64,000 bases of DNA. Origin: JAJDIA01 sp031555735 (GTDB lineage: Bacteria; Bacteroidota; Bacteroidia; Bacteroidales; Tannerellaceae). The first letter of the stretch is position 1. The number at the start of each line of letters is the position of its first letter. The stretch is taken from NCBI GenBank assembly GCA_031555735.1, contig JAVBUE010000004.1, positions 45,374 through 109,373 of the forward strand, written 5' to 3'. Position numbers and translations under genes: made by a program. This document shows positions 49,012 through 57,571 of this stretch, piece by piece. The notes beneath the pieces are model-generated. The model ran no database searches. It had not been told where the DNA came from and saw only the letters and a program-made list of their open reading frames with translations.

Positions 49012-50898
49012 TCATCTCGCATTGAGGTCTTTCGTACACCGCACAGGCACAGCCCAGGCCTGAGGTTTGGCTTCAATTTTATACACGGGAGGAGTGCCGT
49101 CATTCATTAAGAACAGGTGTCCTTTGTCATTGGTAAGGCTTTCCACTGTTTGAAGCTTTAACGGCTCACCCCCTCCTCGTACAAAATTGCCTTCATAATG
49201 GGATGCCCACGGGAATGTTCCGAATAACGGATGAGAAAAGGCATCTACTCCATTGTCCGTAACCTTTTGCAGTCCGGCCTGAAAATGTTGAAAGGTATAT
49301 TTGCTGGGTAGCCGCCATCCATACGGGCAGGGATCCCACACGGATTTATTTCCGGAAGCCGACCATGTATCGAGAGGCAATCCGATCAACCAGATGCTAC
49401 CATTCGTATAAAAGGTGGTCGGAGACTTGATCACCTCCTGTGGCGATCTCAGCAAAGTCGCAGATATTGGCTTCGTTATAGCATTGTTGGCCGATCCGTA
49501 ATAATTGCCCGGAGGGAAAGGATCTTTCCGTCCGAACTGGTAATACATGCCATACGCATTCGCGGAACCATCGGCTGCGGTAGCGCCGAGATTGAGCGTC
49601 ATCATCATCAGGTTTCCGCCCGTAACTACATACTGTTCCATCCCTATATCAAGCACCCAGATATGCCAGCTGCATACAATCACATTATTCTTTTTGACCA
49701 CGATCAGGGCATTGCCGGGTAATGAGCCTGAAGTGACCCTGACCAGGGCGGTGGCTCCCGTACCGGCAAGGGTAGGCTGGCCTGCCAGCACACTGCTGGC
49801 TCCCATCGACCGGCCGCCTCCTAACCGATCCACCCAAAGCATTTCAGTCGTGAGGGCATCCGTTGGGGTAATCGCTCCGGTCACAAGCCGGTTGGCCTGT
49901 GACACCGGTATTTCAATCGTCGTACCGGGTTTCATGATATACGAATTGGCTTCTTTCATATACAACACACCGTTTTGCGCCTCATCCACCTGCTCATCCC
50001 AGGGGAAGGCACTTATCTCGACTTCCGCATTCGCCTCAAATGGGCTCTTGATAGACATCCGGGCGGTGTAGATGCAGTTCCGTTTAATTTCACCGCCGTT
50101 CGGTTGGTTTAACAGCCCGTTTACCACTACATGCTGTCCGCTCGCATCGGTCAGGGCGACACGTACGATCAACATTTCATCCGACCCTCCCGGTTTATTC
50201 TCATAGACATAATAGCGGTATGTATGGGTACCGCCGTCCGGAAGCATTTCGCCGGATGTCCGTTCGGTGGAGCCGGAAGGTTGCCCTTCCACGTAAGCCG
50301 TTTGTTTTCGTTCATTCAGCATATCCACCTTGTCAACCGTCCACGTGGCCGTCAGCCCTGCCGTCACCACTTCGAGATTCAACCGGGCAACAATCCGCTT
50401 CAGGCCGATAACCAGGGCATCCTCTCCGGAATAAGTTGCCGTGGCGGAGAACGACAGTTGCGGGTCGTCGAGAGGCCTCACCTGTTGAATTTCCGTCAGG
50501 GCAAAAAGCTGCGCTTTGGTGGTACCGGCGGTAGGCGGTGGCGTTCGGGCGGGAAGGTTAGCCAGCGCATAGACATCATAAACGATGTCACGCGACAAGC
50601 CCAACGCCGACAAATCAAAAGATTTCGTCCATCCGCCGACAGCCGTTAGTCCGGCTTCCCCGTAAAAAGCGGCAGGAGCTACATTGCTGGCTGCGCCCTG
50701 GGGATAAAACAACAGATAGACATTGCCCACATTGCTCTCTCCATTTGCGGGAGCCACGCCATAGGTGTTTCCCGTACTCCCCGGCAGGTTTAAGGACACC
50801 ACCAGTTTGCCGCCTTCCGGAGAACCGGTCTGCTCGTCGCGCGAACAAGCCGCCAGGAGGCAGACAAGCGAAATCAGCATGTATAGATTGTATTTCAT
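49012..50898 (-). CDS. FimA-like N-domain plus FISUMP-type C-domain lipoprotein (paralog 1)
   Basis: 628 residues from the ATG at 50898 (MKYNLYMLISLVCLLAAC, cysteine 18). N-terminal half is FimA/Mfa-like (LVVSLNLPGSTGNTYG..., NVYLLFYP, RNCIYTARMSIKSPF). The middle repeats the EIPVSQANRLVTGAITPTDALTTEMLW motif, and the C-terminal half has the Fibrobacter succinogenes major paralogous (FISUMP) pattern: YGMYYQFGRKDPFPPG and WDPCPYGWRLPSKYTF. Probably a large fimbrial tip or accessory adhesin. The next gene upstream encodes a close architectural paralog. Confidence 0.8.
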   Translation of the reverse strand: MKYNLYMLISLVCLLAACSRDEQTGSPEGGKLVVSLNLPGSTGNTYGVAPANGESNVGNVYLLFYPQGAASNVAPAAFYGEAGLTAVGGWTKSFDLSALGLSRDIVYDVYALANLPARTPPPTAGTTKAQLFALTEIQQVRPLDDPQLSFSATATYSGEDALVIGLKRIVARLNLEVVTAGLTATWTVDKVDMLNERKQTAYVEGQPSGSTERTSGEMLPDGGTHTYRYYVYENKPGGSDEMLIVRVALTDASGQHVVVNGLLNQPNGGEIKRNCIYTARMSIKSPFEANAEVEISAFPWDEQVDEAQNGVLYMKEANSYIMKPGTTIEIPVSQANRLVTGAITPTDALTTEMLWVDRLGGGRSMGASSVLAGQPTLAGTGATALVRVTSGSLPGNALIVVKKNNVIVCSWHIWVLDIGMEQYVVTGGNLMMMTLNLGATAADGSANAYGMYYQFGRKDPFPPGNYYGSANNAITKPISATLLRSPQEVIKSPTTFYTNGSIWLIGLPLDTWSASGNKSVWDPCPYGWRLPSKYTFQHFQAGLQKVTDNGVDAFSHPLFGTFPWASHYEGNFVRGGGEPLKLQTVESLTNDKGHLFLMNDGTPPVYKIEAKPQAWAVPVRCTKDLNAR

Positions 50899-50948
50899 AT
50901 TCTTCTTTTCCAATTTATGTTGTGATTGATCGTTCGGTTGTGCCATCA

Positions 50949-52916
50949 TTATCGGACGCCCATATCTTTCACGCAACGGACCATACAGCCGTAGCCCCGT
51001 CCGATCGCGTTTTGTTGGTCGGGCACCAGCCAGGGACCTTTCGCATTGTTCACATCCGTTGCCTCGGAAGTAAATACCGCTAATCCCGTGGTGTACTTCA
51101 GCGCCGGGCCTATCCTACCCACATTCGCCATATAACCCTTCTGGAGATACCAGCCATTGGTACGAATATATTTGATATTTGCTCCCAATACAGCCATTTC
51201 ACCGGCAGAGGCCACCCTCCAACCGGCCGGACAGGGATCGTAAACCGTTTTGGCGCCGGTATTACCCCATAACGTCAAATCGCCGGAAGCCAGCCAATTG
51301 TTTTTAGAGAAAAACGTATGGGGTTGCTGGACTGTTTCAGGGATCGTAGCCTGCCGGGCAGCTTCCGTTATCTGGAAGGGCGCTCCGGAAGGATCAAAAG
51401 CGATCACGGTAGGTGTTCCGTTCGCTAATGTGTTGGTCGGTTTCAGGGGAAACGGATCTTTCCTGCCCCATTGGTAGAATAATCCGACGGAGCCTAACTG
51501 ATTGGAATCCGTATTGACCATAGCACCCAGGTGAAATGCCAGGTACACGACGCCGTTCACGGTTACCGCCGCTGCCGCCGGATCGTTCTGGATGACCCAG
51601 ATATGCCAGCTCCACACAATTGTCCCGTTCTTCCGTACACAAACCAGCGCATTGCCGGATTCTGCTCCGCTTGTCACCTTCAGATAAGCGGTTTGCCCGG
51701 TGCCGACCAGGCTCACTTTGGCTACCGGTGTATCCCAAGCCATTACTTTGCCGGACTTTGCCCCTTTCACCGTACTCCATAATAGTTCGGCGGTCAGCAC
51801 GTCGGTATCGCTTATGCTGCCGGGGATAGCCCTGTTGGCTTGCGATACAGGTATCTCAATGGTATTACCCCCTTTTTCCATGAGGTAACAGTTCGCCTCC
51901 TCCAACAAGGGGAAGAGGTTGTTATCAACCACATATTCATCCTCCCAGTCGATGGCATTCACCTGGGTTTCGATCTCGGATGAATGCATCGTACAAAGGA
52001 GCTTATATACTTTATTTCGTTCGATCTTTGTTAATTGGTCGGCTCCGGCGAGATGGGTTTCCCCAAGTAAAACAGGGGGATAATCCGTAGGGGTGGCATC
52101 CTTCAGGATACCAGCCAGTGTTAGTTTGAGGCGTGTAAGGGAGGAAAGGCAGGTTTGTTCGGGCACATAAAAAGAATAGACCGGACGGGGGGTAAAAGCA
52201 TCCGTAAGGACTACCTGAGCCGCTGTGGCGAACTCCCGTTGACCGGCATGCACGTCTGTCACCTCAAAGGGGGCGTAATAGCCGGATTCGGCCGACTGTT
52301 CCAACCGTAGCCTGCCGGTAGTTGCAATGGATAGCGTCTGTGGGTTGCCGGTGGCTTTCCGCAGATACACATCCACCCGTGCCACGGAACGGCTGACTGT
52401 TACCGGGACATCAATCGGGCTGGTGGAGGGATGATTGCCTGTCGCGTCCACAGCGGTGGCCTGTCCGAACATGGGTAAGGTATATGAATTGTCGGTATCC
52501 GGCAGGGCGGCGACATTGCCTGCGAAATAGCCCGTAATCTGATACTGTGCCTGCTCCACAGCCTGGGGAGTGTCCGCGATAGCGAGTGCCGGTGTGACGG
52601 CGGCTGTTTCATTGGCTACAACATAGAATGTTTTAGCAGGCGATGCCGCCACGCTCATCGTGACGGTTGCCCCGTCGTTCACATCCAGGTTGGTGTATAT
52701 CATCTTGTCGAGCCTATTGCCATCGAAAGCATATACGCGTACATTTTTTATGTGTGATTCGGAAGGGTTAAGGGCCATGGGATCGACTACAGCCTGCAGG
52801 CTGATACGTACTGACACTTCCTTTCCGGTCAGCAGATCGTCGGCAACCTGTCCATCCGAGCAGGAGGCCAGTAAAAGAAACGTACAGAGATAAAGCAAAT
52901 AGTTCATGTTGCGCAT
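50949..52916 (-). CDS. FimA-like N-domain plus FISUMP-type C-domain lipoprotein (paralog 2)
   Basis: 655 residues from the ATG at 52916 (MRNMNYLLYLCTFLLLASC, cysteine 19); ATGs at 52934 and 52907 are possible too. The N-half is FimA/Mfa-like (VSVRISLQAVV, NVRVYAFDGNRLDKMIY, FYVVANET; the last is a hallmark segment), the middle EIPVSQANRAIPGSISDTDVL and WSWHIWVIQ match paralog 1, and the C-half carries VGLFYQWGRKDPFPL and YDPCPAGWRVASAGE. Likely another surface adhesin or assembly subunit. 50 nt separates the two paralogs. Confidence 0.8.
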   Translation of the reverse strand: MRNMNYLLYLCTFLLLASCSDGQVADDLLTGKEVSVRISLQAVVDPMALNPSESHIKNVRVYAFDGNRLDKMIYTNLDVNDGATVTMSVAASPAKTFYVVANETAAVTPALAIADTPQAVEQAQYQITGYFAGNVAALPDTDNSYTLPMFGQATAVDATGNHPSTSPIDVPVTVSRSVARVDVYLRKATGNPQTLSIATTGRLRLEQSAESGYYAPFEVTDVHAGQREFATAAQVVLTDAFTPRPVYSFYVPEQTCLSSLTRLKLTLAGILKDATPTDYPPVLLGETHLAGADQLTKIERNKVYKLLCTMHSSEIETQVNAIDWEDEYVVDNNLFPLLEEANCYLMEKGGNTIEIPVSQANRAIPGSISDTDVLTAELLWSTVKGAKSGKVMAWDTPVAKVSLVGTGQTAYLKVTSGAESGNALVCVRKNGTIVWSWHIWVIQNDPAAAAVTVNGVVYLAFHLGAMVNTDSNQLGSVGLFYQWGRKDPFPLKPTNTLANGTPTVIAFDPSGAPFQITEAARQATIPETVQQPHTFFSKNNWLASGDLTLWGNTGAKTVYDPCPAGWRVASAGEMAVLGANIKYIRTNGWYLQKGYMANVGRIGPALKYTTGLAVFTSEATDVNNAKGPWLVPDQQNAIGRGYGCMVRCVKDMGVR

Positions 52917-53002
52917 TTTTGTTGTATTTGGCACTCGTGGGACAAAAATTCCTCCCCGCGGAAAACTCCGCGGGGAAGAATGAAAAACAAACTAACTACC
53001 CA

Positions 53003-54529
53003 TTAAAAATCCATCCCTTGCGTCCAGGCCGACCAGGGATCAACCGTGACAACAACACTGATGAATGATTCCGATTGAGCATCATCCGGATCAGTCGGAT
53101 CGGGATTGCCTGAATCGTTGATTCCGGCATCCGTCGGGTCAGGAATGAAGGTTAGACCGGCTTTGGTTATTGAATTCAGCGTGAGTGTATAACAGTTGTT
53201 ACGCACAATACCCCAGCAACCGAGACCCATATTTTCCACCCGGTTGTCGTGGTTGATGTTGGCGTAATAGTAGCAAACTGATTTCTGGAAAAACTGGACC
53301 AATGGCAAGCCACCTGTGACATCCGCTTTGGCAGCCTTGTAACCGCCATCGGCCACGTTGTTCAACACGTCGATGGTTACCGCCGCGTCGGTGATCGGAT
53401 CTGTCACGCCCAGCGCTTCCAGGAACTTATCGAACGCGTTGCGCAGGTTGGAACCGACAGCCGCAGCAGTGTAAGCCGCTTTCAGTTCATCCAGTGACTT
53501 ATATACCGCACCGTTGTAACGGAACCAGCTGTCGCCCAGCGTAACGCCTGCCGGAGCGTATTCCGCCTTGATGATCACCTTGGTAAGGTTGTTGAAGTTC
53601 TGGCTGGCAGCTTCCACCGTATTTTCATGGCAGTATTCAGGCGTAGCCATACCCGGGTTATTCCAGGTGGCGCCGGTGTTGGTAAGCCATGTAAATTCGC
53701 GGGAGATGTCCGCTACTGTGGCAAAGCCCGAGAAGTTGGCATCCCTGCGGTATTTTTCGGCGGCAGTGGGGTTGCCTGTCGGAAGGGTGTAAGGCACGAC
53801 ATCCGAGCAGGGAATGTACGATTTGTTCACTGCGCTCAGCTTCCATCCGGTCACATCAAAATGAGAACCGGTAGGGATGGTCAACGCGCCGCTCACCAGC
53901 ACTCTTACTTTGGATGCCAGACGTTCCACATTCACCTGGGTACGCGCTGCCGCCGCAGAAGCCGCATCTTCAGAAGGTGTACAGTCCACCAATACCTTTT
54001 GGTTGGTACCATCCAGCGAACAAGCATTGATCATTGTAAAGTGGCCGGCTGTGGCCGTGATGGGGGCATCAATCTTATTCGCAATACCGGTCAGGAAGTT
54101 GTTGAGGTGTAATCCCGCCGCGTTGTGGATCACTGTTTCCAGTTGGGCGTCGGGGTTGAGTACGAGCAGCAAATGGTCGATACCTTCGGTTACAAGGAAA
54201 GCGGCCGCATCACCGGCAGGAGCCGCGCCATTCCCAATCGTTCCCCAGGTAGCCGCGTCGAGCGTGATCACATCGGTCACGATATCGCCGGTAAAGGTCA
54301 GGGCATATCCTTTCGTTACCGATGACTCGTCGGGTGTACCGGGTTCCGGCGTGCTGGCATACGTAGAGGAAGTGGGCATCTGAATGTCTAACGACAGATA
54401 GGCTTTGCCTTTGGGCGCCGGATTCGGTGCCGGCTCATTTCCATCCTTTGAGCAACCGGAGAAGCATCCGGCAACAACCACGGCTGTTGCCATCAAAAAT
54501 TTGTTCACTTGAAATGTTTTCGTTTTCAT
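53003..54529 (-). CDS. Mfa1-family major fimbrial subunit
   Basis: 508 residues. Lipoprotein signal with cysteine 22 or 26 (MATAVVVAGCFSGC), then a low-complexity Asn/Pro linker ending NPAPKGK. The body follows Mfa1: YLSLDIQMPTSS, FLVTEGIDHLLLVLNP, SKVRVLVSG, and the C-terminal signature CYYYANINHDNRVENMGLGC followed by GIVRNNCYTLTLNSI, ending VVVTVDPWSAW. First gene of the operon, with a promoter about 90 nt upstream. In P. gingivalis, Mfa1 is exported as a lipoprotein and needs proteolytic trimming before assembly. Confidence 0.88.
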   Translation of the reverse strand: MKTKTFQVNKFLMATAVVVAGCFSGCSKDGNEPAPNPAPKGKAYLSLDIQMPTSSTYASTPEPGTPDESSVTKGYALTFTGDIVTDVITLDAATWGTIGNGAAPAGDAAAFLVTEGIDHLLLVLNPDAQLETVIHNAAGLHLNNFLTGIANKIDAPITATAGHFTMINACSLDGTNQKVLVDCTPSEDAASAAAARTQVNVERLASKVRVLVSGALTIPTGSHFDVTGWKLSAVNKSYIPCSDVVPYTLPTGNPTAAEKYRRDANFSGFATVADISREFTWLTNTGATWNNPGMATPEYCHENTVEAASQNFNNLTKVIIKAEYAPAGVTLGDSWFRYNGAVYKSLDELKAAYTAAAVGSNLRNAFDKFLEALGVTDPITDAAVTIDVLNNVADGGYKAAKADVTGGLPLVQFFQKSVCYYYANINHDNRVENMGLGCWGIVRNNCYTLTLNSITKAGLTFIPDPTDAGINDSGNPDPTDPDDAQSESFISVVVTVDPWSAWTQGMDF

Positions 54530-55024
54530 ACTTGATTAAAAATTAGTAAATAATAAAATGCATGATTCATCTTCTCGACACGTCGTTAAATAATTTTACG
54601 TTTTGACGTTTGATTGACACTGCAAAATTACATGGATAGATGCAATCGAAAGTCAATTTCAATCCTACTGGAGAAACGATTATCCGGATAGGTAAAAGCA
54701 TGCGTATGCCTAAGGATACGTCATCCGCATCCGTCAATCCATAGTTTATACACGACTGCTTTACAGCCGTTTACAACAACATGAAGATTTTCGGCCTTTA
54801 TCCTTCCAACTATAGATTCAGGCTGTTTGCAGGATTCATTTTCCTCGGGGAACAGGCGTTTTTATCCGGCCGGCACCAACCTATACACGTAAAAAGACTC
54901 CGCTTTTTATTCAATAGCATTTTTGTTGACACGTACGGATGCAAGACACCTGCCCCTGTGTTAAAGGGCAGGGACAAACAAGGGTGAATCTTAATAAAAA
55001 TAAGGAAATAGAGGCAGCTTGCAA
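54530..55024. other. Gene-free spacer between the AraC-type regulator and the fimbrial operon
   Basis: 495 bp. The fimbria-proximal end carries the promoter with a leader of about 87 nt. Near the regulator end, CCTGCCC (54949-54955) pairs with GGGCAGG (54966-54972), a weak candidate terminator for the regulator. No recombinase-type inverted repeats flanking the promoter were found, so phase inversion is not indicated. A 68-codon plus-strand frame inside looks accidental. Confidence 0.6.
54623..54630 (-). promoter_or_regulatory. -7 element of the fimbrial operon
   Basis: TAATTTTG on the minus strand, exact TAnnTTTG match. An ATTG lies 23 nt upstream, a little too far, so the promoter may be weak or need an activator. 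Leader about 87 nt. Confidence 0.55.
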
Positions 55025-56179
55025 CTACTCTTCCTTCCATTTCATCATGGAAGTGTACTGGTAAGGCGTATAACCGGTTACGCGTTTGAATTCGGAGAAG
55101 AACACACTGCGGGATTTAAAGCCCGACTTGTCGGCATAATACTCCACTACCCTTCCGGGCTTTTTCTGCATAAGGTCTAGGGAATGTTGCACGCGGTAGG
55201 CATTGATAAAGGCATAGAAATTGGTTTCGAACGCCTGGTTCAGGGTTTGTGAGATGTACGAACGGTTGGTGTTCAGCGCAAAAGCCAGGTCCTGTAATTT
55301 CAGGTCTTTGTTCAGGTACGGTTTTTCTTCTTCCACATACTTAAGGATCCGCTTTTTCAACACTTCATACTTGTCGAATACAACACCCATGCCGGCAGCG
55401 GCTTCCGGATGTTCCTCCTGTCCACGTACGGTATCTTCTGCAGACTCTTCGGCTTCCACCGGCAGAATACGGATATATTGGATCCCGAACGAGTAAAAGT
55501 AAAAGAGGAGGATGGGGATGATAAAGACGTAGGAAATGGAGAAAAGCTGGTCGTCCGTAATAATCTCCAGCAGGTTGAATATACAAAGGAAGCAGAGCAC
55601 GACGACAAGCGACAGCATACTTCGCTTGTCGATCGGGTTTTCCGGCGAATCCCCGGAGTCCAGCAACGCGCAATAGTTCCGGTAGCCGATGATCAAACGG
55701 TACAGTACCCGGGGAAGGTAGATCAGCAGGTAGAGGGTGGAAAATAATTCCAGGATGACCGACGGATCATCCCAATTCCGGACATAGTCGGGCAGCGTAC
55801 GCAAGTCGTGCCGCCATCCGTGGAAATAATCCACGACGAAGGTGGCAAGCAGAAACACAACAAAAGGAATCAGGTGGCGGGCAATATACCGCTTCGTAAT
55901 CCGGCCGGGATCAGTCAGGCTGAGGAAGCACATGTAAGAGATCCCCGTGGTGGGTATCAGCTTGAGGATGCCGAGCGGACGGGGAACAGGCATTTGGAGA
56001 TTCCAGGTAAAGACGGCTTGTAAAACCAGTTCCTCAAAATAAACCAGAATCATCAGACACCAGAATTTGCGGGGCATCGCAATGTCTTTACGTATGAACC
56101 AAATGGAGGTGGCACAAAAGGTAGTGACGGATAGCAGAAAAAAGACATATCCAATTTTTGAATCGATGATCGTCTCCAT
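55025..56179 (-). CDS. Membrane-bound AraC-family transcriptional regulator
   Basis: 384 residues. About six or seven membrane helices in the first 230 residues (for example IGYVFFLLSVTTFCATSIWF, MLSLVVVLCFLCIFNLLEII, FIIPILLFYFYSFGIQYI), then a linker and a C-terminal AraC double helix-turn-helix (about 285-380: LKLQDLAFALNTNRSYISQ; YADKSGFKSRSVFFSEFKRV; GYTPYQY). The membrane part may sense an envelope signal while the C-terminus binds DNA. It lies upstream of the fimbrial operon in the same direction and could be its activator; this is inference. Confidence 0.85.
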   Translation of the reverse strand: METIIDSKIGYVFFLLSVTTFCATSIWFIRKDIAMPRKFWCLMILVYFEELVLQAVFTWNLQMPVPRPLGILKLIPTTGISYMCFLSLTDPGRITKRYIARHLIPFVVFLLATFVVDYFHGWRHDLRTLPDYVRNWDDPSVILELFSTLYLLIYLPRVLYRLIIGYRNYCALLDSGDSPENPIDKRSMLSLVVVLCFLCIFNLLEIITDDQLFSISYVFIIPILLFYFYSFGIQYIRILPVEAEESAEDTVRGQEEHPEAAAGMGVVFDKYEVLKKRILKYVEEEKPYLNKDLKLQDLAFALNTNRSYISQTLNQAFETNFYAFINAYRVQHSLDLMQKKPGRVVEYYADKSGFKSRSVFFSEFKRVTGYTPYQYTSMMKWKEE

Positions 56180-56660
56180 AATATGATCCTATTCAACGAA
56201 TAGTGTAATTTGGCGTTAATGAATAGTAAAAAAAATAGTCAGCGTTTAAGCGTGATCTCCTGACAGATCCTACATCCGCAACAAAGATAGGGAATTTATC
56301 TTAATCGCCAAAGGAACAGGCCTTTTTCGGCTTTTACCGTGCCGGTTTCGGGCTGAAAGCGGGCTCAAAGCCTCCTTTGTCATTACATATTGACAGACAG
56401 GGATATATGCGATATTCAAATGACTGATCCGGATTTTTCTTTCTTAGACACACCTTCTTTTTTACGACATCATACTTTTTTGTTTAATCAAGACTCATCC
56501 GCATTGTATATACTTCTATTTTTGCAGCAAATAAATCAACATATAAATCAATATAAATATAGATAACACTGTATATTTTCACATTTAAAAACAAAACAAG
56601 TCGAGGAATACACAGCTATCCATAATTAATAATATTTATTCACTATTAAACATTTAAAAA
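56180..56660. other. Gene-free spacer between divergent AraC-type regulator and barrel gene
   Basis: 480 bp. It holds the near-perfect promoter of the AraC-type gene (56282-56312) and a -7 box TATTTTTG (56517-56524) that would give the plus-strand barrel gene a leader of about 130 nt. The rest is AT-rich with no further structure seen. Confidence 0.6.
56282..56312 (-). promoter_or_regulatory. Promoter of the AraC-type regulator gene
   Basis: On the minus strand TTTG (56312-56309), 19 nt, TATCTTTG (56289-56282). Both boxes are perfect. Leader about 100 nt, unusually long and possibly regulatory. Confidence 0.75.
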
Positions 56661-57257
56661 ATGAAAAAAATTATCTTTGGTTGCCTGTTGGGAGTACTCA
56701 CAGCAACATCTCTCTGCGCACAGAATGAAAATGCAGATTGGAAACGGCATGAGATCAGAGGCGGCGCAGGCCTTTGGAGTACAAACGAACTGATCGGGAA
56801 TTATTCCGACCTGATGAGCACCAGCCTGTCCGGAGGAACATATTCGACATCCAATGAAAAGACTCCCGGGAATTTCTCCCTCACCTATCGGTATGGATTG
56901 AACCCACGGTTGTCGGTTGGGGGTTCCGTAGCATATAGTTTGCTGAAATCGGATGTGAATTTCAATGGGAAGAAAACCGGGACATCTTCCAACAACTACT
57001 TTACCGTCGCCCCTGAAGTGGAATATAAGTATATCCACACCAAAAATTTCCGGTTGTATGGCTTTGCCGGCGCGGGGCTGACCCTCAATAACCAGGAGAT
57101 AAAAGAGAATGGGAAAACATCGTCCGACAACAGCCCCTTCTTCAACTACCAGGTGTCGCCCCTCTGCGCCCAACTGGGCAACAAATTTGGCGTATATGTG
57201 GAAACCGGCTTCGGATACAACGGCATTATCAACGCCGGGCTGTTTGCACGGTTCTAA
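56661..57257 (+). CDS. Small outer-membrane beta-barrel protein
   Basis: 198 residues. Signal peptide MKKIIFGCLLGVLTATSLCAQ (cleavage near 21). The mature part alternates amphipathic strands and turns (NFSLTYRYGLNPRLSVGGSVAYSLL; FTVAPEVEYKYIHTKNFRLYGFAGAGLTL) and ends in a phenylalanine (GLFARF), as in eight-stranded OmpW/OmpX-like barrels. Function unknown. A long AT-rich leader precedes it; it is convergent with the beta-helix gene. Confidence 0.82.
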   Translation: MKKIIFGCLLGVLTATSLCAQNENADWKRHEIRGGAGLWSTNELIGNYSDLMSTSLSGGTYSTSNEKTPGNFSLTYRYGLNPRLSVGGSVAYSLLKSDVNFNGKKTGTSSNNYFTVAPEVEYKYIHTKNFRLYGFAGAGLTLNNQEIKENGKTSSDNSPFFNYQVSPLCAQLGNKFGVYVETGFGYNGIINAGLFARF

Positions 57258-57333
57258 TCCGCTGGGGAAAAGAGTAGGAAGATGTATCGTCCGCATTAGG
57301 ATCGTCTGTTACCGGCATGCGGATGATTTAGTT

Positions 57334-57420
57334 GTTCCACCCGGGTGGAACACTTGTACCACCAAGGTGGGACGTATGTTCCACCTGGCTGGAACATGTA
57401 TTCCATCCGGGTGGAACAAC
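57334..57420. repeat. Tandem 22-bp palindromic repeat (4 units)
   Basis: Units start at 57334, 57356, 57378 and 57400, exactly 22 bp apart. Unit 1 begins with GTTCCACCCGGGTGGAAC, a perfect 18-bp palindrome plus a 4-nt spacer; the others keep the arms with compensating and non-compensating changes. Same design as the island at 18691-18826, with tighter symmetry. Confidence 0.88.
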
Positions 57421-57519
57421 TATACCTTCCGCATCGCGACTTTACTTCCTCGTATGGAGGACAATAGAAGATAGGGATGTTGGCAATAGAAGACCCTGTT
57501 GACGCGGCGGAATAAAAAA

Positions 57520-57546
57520 GGGGGTGTGCCTTACTGGCACACCCCC
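57520..57546 (-). terminator. Rho-independent terminator of the beta-helix protein gene
   Basis: GGGGGTGTGCC (57520-57530) pairs perfectly with GGCACACCCCC (57536-57546) around TTACT; on the minus strand it is followed by CTTTTTTATT. 25 nt after the stop codon. Confidence 0.92.
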
Positions 57547-57571
57547 TTGTAGCAGAAGCCGTTTTGAAGGA

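Larger units (their letters stand above)
57258..57571. other. Convergent spacer with 22-bp palindromic repeats and a terminator
   Basis: 314 bp between the barrel gene and the beta-helix gene. It contains the second island of 22-bp units (57334-57420) and the terminator of the beta-helix gene (57520-57546). No coding frame is supported. Confidence 0.8.

Noticed and set aside
54530..54780. Invertible (phase-variable) promoter for the fimbrial operon
   Set aside because: Searched by eye for flanking inverted repeats of 12 bp or more around the -7 box and found none; no recombinase gene adjoins.
54781..54987. 68-codon plus-strand frame in the spacer before the fimbrial operon
   Set aside because: No promoter, no recognisable motif, and it crosses a likely hairpin; probably chance.
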